NCBI RefSeq assembly: GCF_003050865.1 | Contig: NZ_QAOK01000006.1 | Coordinates: 1 to 64,000, forward strand | Length of the DNA stretch: 64,000 bases | Source of the DNA: Nitrosospira multiformis | GTDB lineage: Bacteria > Pseudomonadota > Gammaproteobacteria > Burkholderiales > Nitrosomonadaceae | Reading direction: 5' to 3' | Shown: positions 9,571-19,054 of the stretch, in pieces | Layout of the letters: every line of letters begins with the position of its first letter | Position numbering within the stretch: the stretch's first letter is position 1 | Notes under the pieces: generated by a model | What the model was told of the DNA's origin: nothing | Seen by the model: only the letters and a program-made list of their open reading frames with translations | Database searches by the model: none | Made by a program: the position numbers and the translations under genes

Positions 9571-10661
9571 TTAGGTTGAATCTCGGGAGCATGCATCTCC
9601 CCTCTCTGCATCACTGGCTCTAGCTCTGGCCCTGGCCCTGACACACCGGAGTCTATCCACAACTGTTCCAGTTGCGGTTGCAAGAACCTTTATAGAGAAC
9701 CTGGACTCGATCTTGTGCCTTCCTCTTTCTCCGAATGCCCGGCGAAGGGATGGCGCAGCAAGCAGACGCGCTAACGCATGTGCGAGTCCTACGATATCAC
9801 CAGAGTTTACCAGTAGGCCCTCTTGTCCTTCCGTTACCACCTCGGGCATGCCTCCAACAGGGGTAGTCACAATGGGAATCCCCCAGGACATCGCTTCCAG
9901 GATCGCCATAGGTACCCCTTCGTGGTATGAAGGAAGTACAAAGATAGCTGCTCGAGCGAGCAAATGATCTTTTTCTGCTTTACCAAGCCACCCCGCAAAC
10001 AGAATCTTGTCACTGACACCCAGTTCTTCCGACAACATCTGGGCCCGCTGCAGTTAGCCATCGCCCCCGATAACTAACCTGAAATTTTCGCTCAGTAACG
10101 CCACCGCTCGAATCAGGTCAAATGTACCCTTACGCTTACCAACCTGACCAAGAAATAATATAAGAGGGGGATCACATAAATCGCTGCTACTTTCGTCTAT
10201 CTCTTTCTCGCGTAACACCGGAGCAGGTAGCGGTACGGAGTTAAAAAGAATTACTGTACGTGTAGCAGGAGAAATCTTCTTGATATCTTTAGCCCAACCA
10301 GGGGATAAGGCAATAACATATAGCGCTCGCGATAGCAGAAATCTGATTAACTTTTTTCTACATTCTCCGCACTCCTGCTCAAAAAAATCAACGAAATCTG
10401 GACTGTTGAAGACATGTGCACATGAAGCAATCCAATCTGACCAGTAACCAGCATGTAGAGTAACTGCAGCATCGCTACTCCTGCCGCATATGCTTTGGCA
10501 AATCTGGAACCCTGCACATGCGTCATCACTACATACTTGACCTTCCATTTCTTCAGCACCCCGCAATCTTCGTAGTTGCCGACCACGGTCGCGATTCCAC
10601 CATGTGCTTCAGGCGATGTTCCGAGCATTACGATTGTCTTGTACTTTCCTTTTTTTATCAT
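9571..10661 (-). pseudogene. Family 4 glycosyltransferase, broken
   Basis: Remnant of a GT-B hexosyltransferase of cell-surface polysaccharide synthesis. The N-terminal piece from ATG 10661 (MLGTSPEAHGGIATVVGNYE, LLHVHMSS) ends in a frameshift near 10350-10400, where some 20-30 residues also seem to be missing. The middle piece, in another frame, carries FFEQECGECRKKLIRFLLSR, VIALSPGW and LILFLGQVGKRKGTFDLI. It stops at TAA 10054-10056, where GGDG should be followed by EL. Reading continues in the same frame as LQRAQMLSEELG, so GAA to TAA is the likely nonsense change. The C-terminal piece holds the donor-site motif PSYHEGVPMAILEAMSWGIP. The last residues are an Arg/Ala low-complexity run. 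Confidence 0.9.
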
Positions 10662-10797
10662 AATCGATTCAACTAAACCGCGAGTGAATAAGCAGATTTA
10701 TTAGTCCCGCGCCATGGCCGGGGACTATCGTGTTTATTTATCTTTTTTGTGGGATGGGCAATAATAGCCATTAACGCCCCCCTGAAAGGCTCTGCGT

Positions 10798-11004
10798 ATG
10801 CGTTTGATTATTGCTTTGTTCCTCCCTTGGCTAACCTTCTTCACAATCGGCCGGCCCATTACGGGCGTTATCTGTTTGCTTCTGCAAATAACGCTTATCG
10901 GCTGGATTCCTGCGACGATTTGGGCAGTGTACGCATTGAGCCAGTATAAGACGGACCAAAAAATTGAAAAAGCTCTCGGTCAAAAACGTGCAGATCCTCC
11001 GTAA
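10798..11004 (+). CDS. YqaE/Pmp3-family small membrane protein
   Basis: A 68-residue protein with two hydrophobic segments, about 3-22 (IIALFLPWLTFFTIGRPI) and 24-47 (GVICLLLQITLIGWIPATIWAVY), and a short charged tail. This is the layout of Pmp3/YqaE proteolipids, which in yeast and bacteria are linked to salt and membrane-potential stress. GAAAGG about 8 bases before ATG 10798 serves as ribosome-binding site. It stands alone between a dead glycosyltransferase and an IS remnant. Confidence 0.72.
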   Translation: MRLIIALFLPWLTFFTIGRPITGVICLLLQITLIGWIPATIWAVYALSQYKTDQKIEKALGQKRADPP

Positions 11005-11099
11005 GAGGTGATAACACGATCAGTTCTTTACCAATCGTCATGCGCCGAGGTCAGGAGTTAGAGGGATAGCCTGCTTCTATTTCCCACTTTGATGCAATC

Positions 11100-11325
11100 A
11101 AGCTTGATCTGGCGAGACGCTGTCTTCTTTAAGCGTTCGTTCTCTTCCTGCAATTGTTTGAGCTGTCTTGCCTGCGCTGTCCAGCCCCGCTTACTGCTTC
11201 TTCCAGCGGTAAAACGTCTGTTCGGAAATACCAATGCGGCAAATCAACTCGGCAACCGGCATCCCAGCTTCCGTTTCCTTCAATACCGCAACAACCTGCT
11301 CCACGCTGAACTGTTTCGTCTTCAT
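11100..11325 (-). pseudogene. IS3-family transposase OrfA remnant
   Basis: From ATG 11325 the frame reads MKTKQFSVEQVVAVLKETE, then GMPVAELICRIGISEQTFYR, ending WKKQ, the helix-turn-helix of IS3-family OrfA proteins. It stops after 44 codons at TAA 11191-11193, where a Tyr codon is expected. The leucine-zipper part (QLKQLQEENERLKKTASRQ) follows only after a further frameshift. No OrfB remains. It lies just upstream of the RND operon and may have brought or removed its promoter. Confidence 0.8.
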
Positions 11326-11579
11326 GCAAAATCCCTTCCCAAAGGTAAGTTTTGCCGAAAACTAACATTGCCGCTGGCTACATTTTTGTGGGACCCATCA
11401 AATCTGAACTACTACATTTTTAATACCGCCGCCGCATTGAGCTTTACCCCCTATTCCGTGCTTAGCGGACCTGGAAAAATTCCTGATACCCGTAACTCGT
11501 TTCTCAAGGAAATTATCTACTCGTCTATGATTCCTGACACTCTTCCTTTTGGGAAGCTTGCTTCGATAGAAAGAATCTC

Positions 11580-14500
11580 GTGATTGAGATTGTCCGGGTT
11601 GCCTTACGGCGCCCATATACATTCATCGTACTGGCACTTCTCCTCCTGATTCTGGGACCCCTTACAGTTTTTCGGACTCCAACCGATATCTTCCCGGATA
11701 TTCGTATTCCAGTAATTGCGGTTGTATGGCAATACACTGGCTTGCCCCCGGACGAGATGGCGGGACGTATTACTACGCTGTTTCAGCGTTCATTGACGAC
11801 GACAGTCAATGACATTGAGCATATCGAAGCGAATTCTTATGTGGGTTCTGGAATTGTCAAAATCTTTTTTCAGCCTGGCGTAGACATAGCAGTCGCCAAT
11901 GCTCAAGTTACAGCGATCTCGCAAACCGTGGTGCGGCAGATGCCCCAGGGAACAACGCCGCCACTGATTCTCAACTATAACGCCGCAACAGTCCCCATCC
12001 TTCAGCTCGCGCTATCCGGCAAGGGTATGTCCGAGCAGGCTCTCGCTGACCTTGCCATGAACACCATCCGCCTGCGGCTGGTGACGGTACCCGGCGCTGC
12101 GATTCCGTTTCCATATGGCGGAAAAACCCGGCAGATACAGATTGATCTCGATCAGGAAGCACTGCAAGCACGCGGGTTAAGCGCACAGGATGTGGGAAAC
12201 GCCCTTGCCGCACAAAACCTGGTTACACCAATAGGTACACAGAAAATAGAGGCATTTGAGTACACGCTTCAACTGAACAATGTGGCCACCGCAATCGAGG
12301 ATCTCGGTGATCTCCCCATCAAGGTTGTCAACGGCGCAACAATCTATATCCGTGATGTGGCGCATATTCGTGACGGCAATGCGCCGCAGACCAATATCGT
12401 GCACGTCGATGGCACGCGCTCTGTGGTAATGACCATATTGAAAAACGGCATGACATCCACACTTGCCATCGTTGCTGGTATTCGCGCCAAGCTGGATGAA
12501 ATAAAGCCTGCTCTGCCGGAGAATCTCGAGATCAAGCCCATCAATGACCAATCGTTTTTCGTGCGGGCGGCAATCAATGGGGTGGTGCTGGAAGGGGCTA
12601 TCGCGGCTGTATTGACAAGCATCATGATACTGTTGTTTCTCGGCAGCTGGCGTTCAACGGTAATCGTGGCGGTATCGATCCCCTTATCGATTCTCGGAGC
12701 CATCATCTGCCTTGCAGCCTTGGGGGAAACAATCAACATCATGACACTCGGCGGACTTGCTCTTGCTGTTGGCATACTTATCGATGATGCAACCGTGACG
12801 ATCGAGAGTATCAATCTACATCTGGAACAGGGGAAAGAAGTTGAGGAAGCGATCATGGATGGAGCTGCGCAGATCGCGACACCGGCTTTTGTGTCCTTAT
12901 TGTGTATCTGTATCGTTTTTGTGCCGATGTTCTTTCTGGAAGGAGTTGCGCGCTTTCTATTCATACCACTGGCAATGTCAGTCATGTTTTCAGTTGCGTG
13001 GTCTTTCATTCTCTCTCGCACTCTTGTCCCAACCATGTCCAAGTATTTATTGCATCCGCATTCATCCTGGGACGAGAGCCAATCATCACGCAATCCGCTA
13101 GTACATTTTCAGCGCCGCTTCGAAGCACGCTTTGAACATTTTCGAGCCCGTTACCGTGAATATCTTGAATTTACGCTGGCACACCGGTACCCGTTCATAT
13201 GTGGATTTCTCGTATTCGTGCTTGCTTCTTTTTTATTGTTACCCTTTTTAGGGGAAAATTTCTTTCCTGCAGTGGACAGCGGCCAGATTCTGATGCATGT
13301 GCGTACCCCGGTTGGCACTCGTGTGGAGGAGAGTGCCAATCAACTTGCTCAGATCCAGAAATCCATCCGGGAAATCATTCCACCCGATGAAATCGACGTA
13401 ATGGTGGACAATATCGGTCTTCCCCCGAGTAGCATCAACTTGACCTACAACAACACGGGGGTAATGGGTACTCAGGACGGGGATATCCAGATTGCGCTGA
13501 ATCCCGGGCATCAACGTACCGAAGATTATGTGCGCAAGCTGCGCGAAGAGTTGCCGCGCCGGTTTCCAGGGGTGGCATTTTCATTTCCCCCGGCTGATAT
13601 CGTAAGCCAAATCCTGAATTTCGGTTCGCCTGCGCCGGTCGAACTGCAGATACGCGGCACCGACCTGGAGGCAAATTTTGACTATGCCGGATCGTTGCTG
13701 CCTAAAATCAGAGCAATTCCTGGCGTTGTGGATGTTCGTATCCAGCAATCCCGCAGGAGACCTGTTTTTAACGTAGATGTTGACCGAACTCGTGCACAGG
13801 AAATGGGAATTACCATGCGTGATGTCACGAATAGTTTGGTGGCCAATCTCGCTGGCAGCAGTCAAGTGGCGCCCACTTTCTGGCTAAATCCCCAGAACGG
13901 CGTGCAATATCCGATAGTGATGCAAACACCGCAGTATCGCCTCGATACACTCGGCGCCCTTGCAGGCATTCCGATCGGGGGTATTGACGGCAATTCACAA
14001 GTGCTTGGCGGGCTTGCCAGTCTCACGCGCACCAGCGGTAATGCATTGGTCAGCCAATATGATATTCAACCGATGGTGCAAATCCATGCGACGACGCAAG
14101 GAAGAGATCTCGGTGCGGTGGCAAGTGACCTTCGTCGCATCCTTGCCGATACTGCAGGTGAGGTGCCAAAAGGGTCAAGAATCTTACTGCTTGGCCAGGT
14201 AAAAACCATGGAAAGTGCTTTCTCCGGATTGTTGTTTGGTTTGCTTGGCGCAATCGTATTTATCTATCTGCTGATTGTAGTGAACTTCCAGTCCTGGACT
14301 GATCCATTCGTTATCATCACCGCATTGCCTGCTGCGCTCGCTGGAATCGTATGGATGCTGTTCATTACACACACTCCAATCTCGGTGCCAGTCTTAACCG
14401 GCGCAATCATGTGTATGGGTGTAGCAACCTCGAATAGCGTGCTGATGATCAGTTTCGCGCGGGAACGGTTAAATGCGATTGGAGACGCTACTGCAGCTGC

Positions 14501-14762
14501 GCTGGAAGCCGGCTTCGTGCGTTGTCGACCAGTCCTGATGACCGCTCTTGCGATGGTCATAGGGATGCTACCTATGGCGTTAGGTCTTGGCGAGGGCGGT
14601 GAGCAGAATGCCCCGCTTGGCCGGGCTGTGATTGGAGGCCTGATTTTTGCCACAGTTGCAACGCTGATCTTCATTCCTGTCGTTTTTAGCGTTATACATG
14701 AACGGCATTCCAGGAAACGCATATCTGCCACCTTCGACGCCCTAGAAGCCGATGCTACCTGA
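11580..14762 (+). CDS. RND efflux transporter, inner-membrane pump
   Basis: Proton-driven efflux pump of the AcrB/HAE1 class, 1060 residues with the usual 12 membrane helices and two periplasmic porter loops. The first helix follows VRVALRRPYTF. The proton-relay aspartate pair is D402-D403 in GILIDDATVTIESI. The second half repeats the fold, with its own large loop after HRYPFICGFLVF and helices from about residue 880. The start is GTG 11580: MIEIVRVALRRPY aligns with the family N-terminus and nothing upstream resembles it. It overlaps the following membrane-fusion gene by 11 bp. The order pump-then-adaptor is the reverse of acrAB. Substrate unknown. Confidence 0.92.
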   Translation: MIEIVRVALRRPYTFIVLALLLLILGPLTVFRTPTDIFPDIRIPVIAVVWQYTGLPPDEMAGRITTLFQRSLTTTVNDIEHIEANSYVGSGIVKIFFQPGVDIAVANAQVTAISQTVVRQMPQGTTPPLILNYNAATVPILQLALSGKGMSEQALADLAMNTIRLRLVTVPGAAIPFPYGGKTRQIQIDLDQEALQARGLSAQDVGNALAAQNLVTPIGTQKIEAFEYTLQLNNVATAIEDLGDLPIKVVNGATIYIRDVAHIRDGNAPQTNIVHVDGTRSVVMTILKNGMTSTLAIVAGIRAKLDEIKPALPENLEIKPINDQSFFVRAAINGVVLEGAIAAVLTSIMILLFLGSWRSTVIVAVSIPLSILGAIICLAALGETINIMTLGGLALAVGILIDDATVTIESINLHLEQGKEVEEAIMDGAAQIATPAFVSLLCICIVFVPMFFLEGVARFLFIPLAMSVMFSVAWSFILSRTLVPTMSKYLLHPHSSWDESQSSRNPLVHFQRRFEARFEHFRARYREYLEFTLAHRYPFICGFLVFVLASFLLLPFLGENFFPAVDSGQILMHVRTPVGTRVEESANQLAQIQKSIREIIPPDEIDVMVDNIGLPPSSINLTYNNTGVMGTQDGDIQIALNPGHQRTEDYVRKLREELPRRFPGVAFSFPPADIVSQILNFGSPAPVELQIRGTDLEANFDYAGSLLPKIRAIPGVVDVRIQQSRRRPVFNVDVDRTRAQEMGITMRDVTNSLVANLAGSSQVAPTFWLNPQNGVQYPIVMQTPQYRLDTLGALAGIPIGGIDGNSQVLGGLASLTRTSGNALVSQYDIQPMVQIHATTQGRDLGAVASDLRRILADTAGEVPKGSRILLLGQVKTMESAFSGLLFGLLGAIVFIYLLIVVNFQSWTDPFVIITALPAALAGIVWMLFITHTPISVPVLTGAIMCMGVATSNSVLMISFARERLNAIGDATAAALEAGFVRCRPVLMTALAMVIGMLPMALGLGEGGEQNAPLGRAVIGGLIFATVATLIFIPVVFSVIHERHSRKRISATFDALEADAT

Positions 14763-15915
14763 CTCTTCCGGGTCCCGAATCTCAACTCGGAGACTCCTTG
14801 TTCTTGGTACAGCTGCGATGATCATCATCGTTGCTATAGTTACAATTGGTCTTATCAGTCGTGTCTCTGCAAGCAAGCAGCTTCGCAGCTGGACCAGTGA
14901 ACAGGCAATTCCCGTTGTCGCAGTCATCACACCCGGCATGCAGGAAAACACTACATCCCTTGATCTACCTGGTCGCCTGCAGCCATATTCCCGCGCAATC
15001 CTATATGCACGCGTGAATGGCTATCTGAAAAGCTGGAAAGCGGATATCGGGACTCAGGTGAAGGCCGGCCAATTACTTGCCGAGATCGAGACGCCAGACC
15101 TCGATCAGCAGTTGTTACAGGCAAAGGCTGATCTTGCCAGTTCAGAGGCGACCGCATCGCTGGCAAAGACTACCGCGGAACGCTGGGAAGCATTATTGAA
15201 TTCCGGCTATGTTTCAAAGCAGGCGGCCGCGGAAAAAACAGGTGATTTCATGACCAAGCAAGCATTGGTTAATGCTGCTCGTGCAAATGTAAATGGCCTG
15301 CAAGTATTGAAATCTTTTGCGCGTATCGTTGCACCGTTTGACGGGCTCATCACTGCCCGACTAACAGACATCGGTGCACTCATAAACAGCGGCAGTGGAA
15401 CAGGGCAAGAGCTTTTCGAGGTGTCGAGTACAACAATATTGCGTGTATATGTCAATGTGCCGCAGGTTTACGTACCCGACATTTCCCCCGGCACCAAGGT
15501 AACTATCGCTGTGCCGGAGCATCCGGACAAGACTTATACTGCTGCTGTTGTTGCATCGGCACAAGCTGTCAATAATGTGTCCGGTGCGACCCAGATACAA
15601 ATCCAGATCGATAATGCGAGGAGAGAGTTACTTCCAGGTGGATTTGCAAATGTGAATTTCAGGTTACCTAATAATAGGCCTACGATGAGCGTACCGGCAA
15701 GTGCTCTGATATTCAACAAAGCAGGTTTAAGTGTGGCAACGATTGGCCTTGATGACAGAGTTGTACTGAAACCTGTCATGATCATGCGTGATTTGGGCAA
15801 ACTCGTTGAACTCAGCGCAGGTTTGAAGCCCGATGATCGTATTATCGAAAATCCACCGGATGGAATTTCAAACGGAGACAGAGTTCGTATCAACAGTATT
15901 TCTTCACGAAACTGA
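14752..15915 (+). CDS. RND efflux membrane-fusion (adaptor) protein
   Basis: Periplasmic adaptor joining the pump to an outer-membrane channel. Of 387 residues, about 15-40 form a membrane anchor or uncleaved signal. Then come the barrel-sandwich half motif RVNGYLKSWKADIGTQVKAGQLLAEIETPDLDQQ (positions about 85-118), an alpha-hairpin to about 185, and the second half (ARIVAPFDGLITARLTDIGALI). The beta-barrel and membrane-proximal domains follow. The start lies inside the pump gene (ATG 14752), indicating coupled translation. No TolC-type channel gene follows, so the pair must borrow one encoded elsewhere. Confidence 0.9.
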   Translation: MLPDSSGSRISTRRLLVLGTAAMIIIVAIVTIGLISRVSASKQLRSWTSEQAIPVVAVITPGMQENTTSLDLPGRLQPYSRAILYARVNGYLKSWKADIGTQVKAGQLLAEIETPDLDQQLLQAKADLASSEATASLAKTTAERWEALLNSGYVSKQAAAEKTGDFMTKQALVNAARANVNGLQVLKSFARIVAPFDGLITARLTDIGALINSGSGTGQELFEVSSTTILRVYVNVPQVYVPDISPGTKVTIAVPEHPDKTYTAAVVASAQAVNNVSGATQIQIQIDNARRELLPGGFANVNFRLPNNRPTMSVPASALIFNKAGLSVATIGLDDRVVLKPVMIMRDLGKLVELSAGLKPDDRIIENPPDGISNGDRVRINSISSRN

Positions 15916-15967
15916 TAATGAAAGTGTGGGGCAGTGGAGGATACGTTTCCTAGGCTTTCTTATATCC

Positions 15968-16576
15968 TCATTTTTTCATTGAGGGGCCAGACCAGCTCCG
16001 CTGAGAATGCCACCCCCGCGAATGCCATTCCCAAGGTGGTACGGGTGATTCATATGACCCCAATCCTCGCTTTGCAGCGCGCGCTTCTTCCTGAAGCTGA
16101 ACGAGTTCCCCGTCCTTCACCGATTGGTCTGCTACCCATGCCATTCCTCGCCGTACCTGCTCGGCGTTAACGTTCACTGCATTGCACTTAACCTTTGCCA
16201 ACATGCGCCCATAGTAATCTTTGCTTATCGAACTGAGTTCTGCTTCTACCCAGAAGCATAAGTCATGGAGGGATTGCCTGGAATCAATAGCAAATGGCTG
16301 ATTTCCTTCCGGGGCGTCTACCTCTGCCAGGCGTACCCTTACCAGCTCCTGATTTATAACAGCGCTGATCGAGTCACCATCAACAATACTGACTGCTTTT
16401 GCTCGTATTATTTCATCGGCAGAGGCAGCAGCTGAAAGAGGCAAGGCAACAAGGCTTGAGAGCGCAATGATCGCCGAGACCATCATTACTTTGAAGGGAA
16501 GTTGCTCGGGCCGCAGATACATTCTTTCAGTAGAGAGGAGTATTGCCGCAAGAATGGGAACAAGTTTTTTCTTCAT
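15968..16576 (-). CDS. Exported thermonuclease (SNase-like)
   Basis: Staphylococcal-nuclease-fold enzyme predicted to cleave DNA/RNA outside the cytoplasm. The core runs from about residue 60: KAVSIVDGDSI, VRVRLAEVDAPEGNQPF (with the family's first active-site Arg and a nearby Glu) and YYGRMLAKVKC (second active-site Arg), then VNAEQVRRGMAWV. The N-terminus has two hydrophobic stretches. ATG 16576 (MKKKLVPILAAILL, AGGA upstream) gives the longer form. An internal ATG 16486/16483 would start a textbook signal peptide (MMVSAIIALSSLVALPLSA), so the true start is uncertain. The C-terminus is Trp/Ser/His rich. Confidence 0.85.
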   Translation of the reverse strand: MKKKLVPILAAILLSTERMYLRPEQLPFKVMMVSAIIALSSLVALPLSAAASADEIIRAKAVSIVDGDSISAVINQELVRVRLAEVDAPEGNQPFAIDSRQSLHDLCFWVEAELSSISKDYYGRMLAKVKCNAVNVNAEQVRRGMAWVADQSVKDGELVQLQEEARAAKRGLGSYESPVPPWEWHSRGWHSQRSWSGPSMKK

Positions 16577-16693
16577 GGCGGCGTGTCCTTTCAAGCGCAA
16601 CTCACTTATAAAAAAGCTGCACTTCCTATAAGTTCACTTTGGAGCAGGTTTATCGAATTCCCCTGATACTCCTTATAGCCTCGCAGGAGGACA

Positions 16694-17116
16694 CTACTTC
16701 CTACACACCAGCTCCAGCACTGTCTCCCCTATAGTGCCTGCTATCACCTTTGTTACTGGCCCCTCCTCTATTGAGGAGGACATGATATCTCCTCTACCTC
16801 CATACTGTGAATAGTGCGTGCTTTGCCTGGCGTAATATGACCTGTTTTTGCAATTGTACCTGTATAGAAACTTGGTCGACTTGGAGGGAGTCCTGGTATT
16901 TGGGAAGTCGGACATTTCCCAAACATCCACAGTATTGCCGTGCCTCCTGATGCTCGGCATATGGACAAAAAAGACTTCCTTGTCAGTTGTCGCCACAACT
17001 TTCCATCCTGTCCCGGGGTGAGGATTGTTCAACGTATTATCCTGGCTTCGTGCAACCATGGGGAAAGAAACAGAAATAACCAACAAAACCAGTCCAAATA
17101 AATACATCGTCATCAT
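16694..17116 (-). CDS. Secreted surface-adhesin-E-like protein
   Basis: A protein of about 140 residues with an N-terminal signal peptide (YLFGLVLLVISVSFPMVARS) and one small domain. The pattern GWKVVATTDKEVFFVHMPSI, VDVWEMSDFP, Y-N-C and a C-terminal ELVCRK fits the surface-adhesin protein E family, in which two cysteines probably form a disulfide. The function in this family is mostly unknown. Several starts (GTG 17131, ATG 17116, 17113, 17107) are possible; I took the first ATG of the cluster. A short palindrome (gtagcgcacgctac) sits at the 5' end. Confidence 0.65.
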   Translation of the reverse strand: MMTMYLFGLVLLVISVSFPMVARSQDNTLNNPHPGTGWKVVATTDKEVFFVHMPSIRRHGNTVDVWEMSDFPNTRTPSKSTKFLYRYNCKNRSYYARQSTHYSQYGGRGDIMSSSIEEGPVTKVIAGTIGETVLELVCRK

Positions 17117-17169
17117 CTGAGTGTAGCGCACGCTACTTCGTACGTCTTGTTATTCTGGTTTAATTCGGC

Positions 17170-17530
17170 TCACCCTGGCTATCTTGGCAGTCAGGACAAT
17201 TTCTATGCGGGCACGATCAAGGGCGTTGGCAGATTCTATCAGCAGACCTTCATCGATACCTACTCCAAGTGACCCAAGCCAAACTCGACCAAACTCGACC
17301 ACGCTGGCCAAGCTCCATGCCAGCAAGACGCCCATTACCGATCTGCTCGATGATCGATGCTACCTTTCTTTGCTGAGCAAGGCATGGGCCTGATCCGCAT
17401 CTTGACCAGAAGGCACTCAGAGCCCGTGATCAACGACATCGAACACTCAAAAACCAAGGCAAATCATCCGGCGACTAACGGCATTCTTGAGGCATTCTTG
17501 AGGCATTCTTGAGGCATTCTTTTAACGATT
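17170..17530 (+). pseudogene. IS481-type transposase remnant
   Basis: Fragment of a DDE integrase core. One frame reads GYLGSQDNFYAGTIKGVGRF, then YQQTFIDTYSK, before a TGA. After frameshifts come KTPITDLLDDR, FFAEQGMGLIRILT and INDIEHSKTKANHP-TNGI, which match IS481-family integrases in order. Start, catalytic residues and ends are lost. It closes in a short tandem repeat. Confidence 0.75.
17480..17522. repeat. 11-bp tandem repeat (ggcattcttga), about 3.8 copies
   Basis: Units start at 17480, 17491, 17502 and 17513, the last one partial. The array interrupts the end of the transposase remnant and lies 21 bp from the stop of the glycine-zipper gene. Confidence 0.85.
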
Positions 17531-17542
17531 GCAATTCAAGCC

Positions 17543-18190
17543 TTAATACCCCTTGGCGCGCATACAGGAAGAATAAGCAGCCTGATACTGCCCATCATGT
17601 GATTTAGTCTCATTGAGGCCATAAAGCGTTCCTCCGGCAACGCCTGTTATACTGCCAATCGCAGCGCCCTTGCCGGCACCTTTTCCACCCCCGGCGATCG
17701 CTCCACCTGCAGCGCCTACAGCCGCCCCTAGCGCTGCGCCGAGGGCTGCATTCTTGAACACTTCTTCGGCTTTGCTGTTCACCTGCTCGCTTGCATAGCG
17801 GTTGCATTCATTCATGACGGACTGAGACGGGTAGGACGAACGTACCGGCTGTGGGGGATACGCCGCCGGGGGAGCATAGGAAGGGGGAGGCGGAACCGCA
17901 GCTGCGGTATTCTGGTTCGATTGCGTTACTCTGGCGCGTTTTGGAGGCTCAGGTGCAGCTTGCGCGGCTTGCGTCGATTCGGGAACTGAAGCAACAGGCT
18001 TTTTCTCTGCCTCGGAAACCGGAGTTTCGCCGGGAGAGGAAACCGCCTCAGCCTGGGCCACAGGAACCGCGGGCTCAGGCCTGGAATCGGAATCGCGTCC
18101 CGTGATGAACAGAGTTGATGCAACGCTTGCGCCCACCAGCAATATTCCAATTGTTGCAAACTTCCAATAGTTAACTGCTTCGTTCGACAT
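17543..18190 (-). CDS. Glycine-zipper envelope protein
   Basis: A 215-residue protein with one N-terminal membrane helix (FATIGILLVGASVASTLFI). A Pro/Ala/Glu-rich linker follows to about residue 130. The C-terminal glycine zipper (ALGAALGAAVGAAGGAIAGG and GKGAAIGSITGVAGG) contains alternating small residues typical of YMGG/OmpA-linked zipper domains. The last segment has the conserved YxAAYSSCMRAKGY motif. Such proteins sit in the inner or outer membrane; the role is unknown. ATG 18190 was chosen because GGAAGG precedes it by 7 bases. Confidence 0.75.
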   Translation of the reverse strand: MSNEAVNYWKFATIGILLVGASVASTLFITGRDSDSRPEPAVPVAQAEAVSSPGETPVSEAEKKPVASVPESTQAAQAAPEPPKRARVTQSNQNTAAAVPPPPSYAPPAAYPPQPVRSSYPSQSVMNECNRYASEQVNSKAEEVFKNAALGAALGAAVGAAGGAIAGGGKGAGKGAAIGSITGVAGGTLYGLNETKSHDGQYQAAYSSCMRAKGY

Positions 18191-18298
18191 CACATTTCCT
18201 TCCAAAAAGTCTTTTTCTGCTGCTGCTCCTGGTCTTTCCTGCCGCCTTTCGTCGCTTAAGGGCGTCTAAAGGCGTCAAAGGATGCCTAAGGGCGATTC

Positions 18299-18733
18299 CT
18301 AGTAATCCGTGCCCTTGCCATGGCCTTTGTGCCCGCTGTGGTTGTCATGGTTGCTGTGGTTGCTATGGCCCTTGTGTCCCTTACTGGATTTATCCTTCTT
18401 GCCCTTGTCGCTGCTCTCATGATCATGAGGACTTTTATGCTTGCCTTTTCCGGCGTGATCTCCATCGTCCGCTTCATGCCCATTTCCCTGACCATCCTGG
18501 AGTCTCCGGTCGGCACGATCCTGTCCGCGTGCTGCTCCTGTCGACCACTGCGCGTTCGAGTTCTCCATGCCGTGCTGGCCCATGTGCTCGGGGGCCATTC
18601 CTCCGGAGTTTGCATGTTCAGTTCCCCCTCCCGTTTGATGCCCTTCGTGCTTTCCGCCGCCGTTCCGTGCCAGTACCGGGTTTGCGTACGCAATTGCCGC
18701 CGCCAGCAATATTGCCAAAATCCGCATCTTCAT
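18299..18733 (-). CDS. Exported His/Gly/Lys-rich small protein
   Basis: A 144-residue protein with a signal peptide (MRILAILLAAAIAYANPVLA). The mature chain is hydrophilic, low-complexity and histidine-rich: HEGHQTGGGTEH, then GHKGHSNHSNHDNHSGHKGH near the C-terminus. This composition suggests metal binding or disorder, but no family is recognised. AGAGGGA directly precedes ATG 18733. The antisense frame is open and hydrophobic only because GGCCACAACC-type codons read through it. Confidence 0.6.
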   Translation of the reverse strand: MKMRILAILLAAAIAYANPVLARNGGGKHEGHQTGGGTEHANSGGMAPEHMGQHGMENSNAQWSTGAARGQDRADRRLQDGQGNGHEADDGDHAGKGKHKSPHDHESSDKGKKDKSSKGHKGHSNHSNHDNHSGHKGHGKGTDY

Positions 18734-19054
18734 TCCCTCTTGTTGAAATTGTTTGAACTGAATTTACATCTCACTCGTGGCGATTATCTTCGTGTGTTGC
18801 CGTGATAGCTATTGGACTTAAGTACAGTGTTACAAGACAGGCTATCTGATAAATAACCCTGATTGCTCCTCCTGCACTCTCCAATAACGTGATACTACCT
18901 CGTCCGTTTACCGCCAGAGAGAATATTGTGAAATTTTTGTGAATTTTCTGTAATCACAAGACAACCGATTTGAAAGTGACGCGTTATACCTTCTGCAGGT
19001 TGAAATAGTGGGGCTCGGCTCTTCGTTAATTACTACTTTGGAATGGAGATCTTC

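Noticed and set aside
12344-13093. 249-codon minus-strand frame
   Set aside because: Antisense to the RND pump, including its conserved membrane helices.
18320-18805. 161-codon hydrophobic plus-strand frame resembling a membrane protein
   Set aside because: It is the complement of the His/Gly/Lys-rich exported gene; the low-complexity codons read as Val/Leu/Ala on the other strand. The minus frame has a signal peptide and a strong ribosome-binding site.
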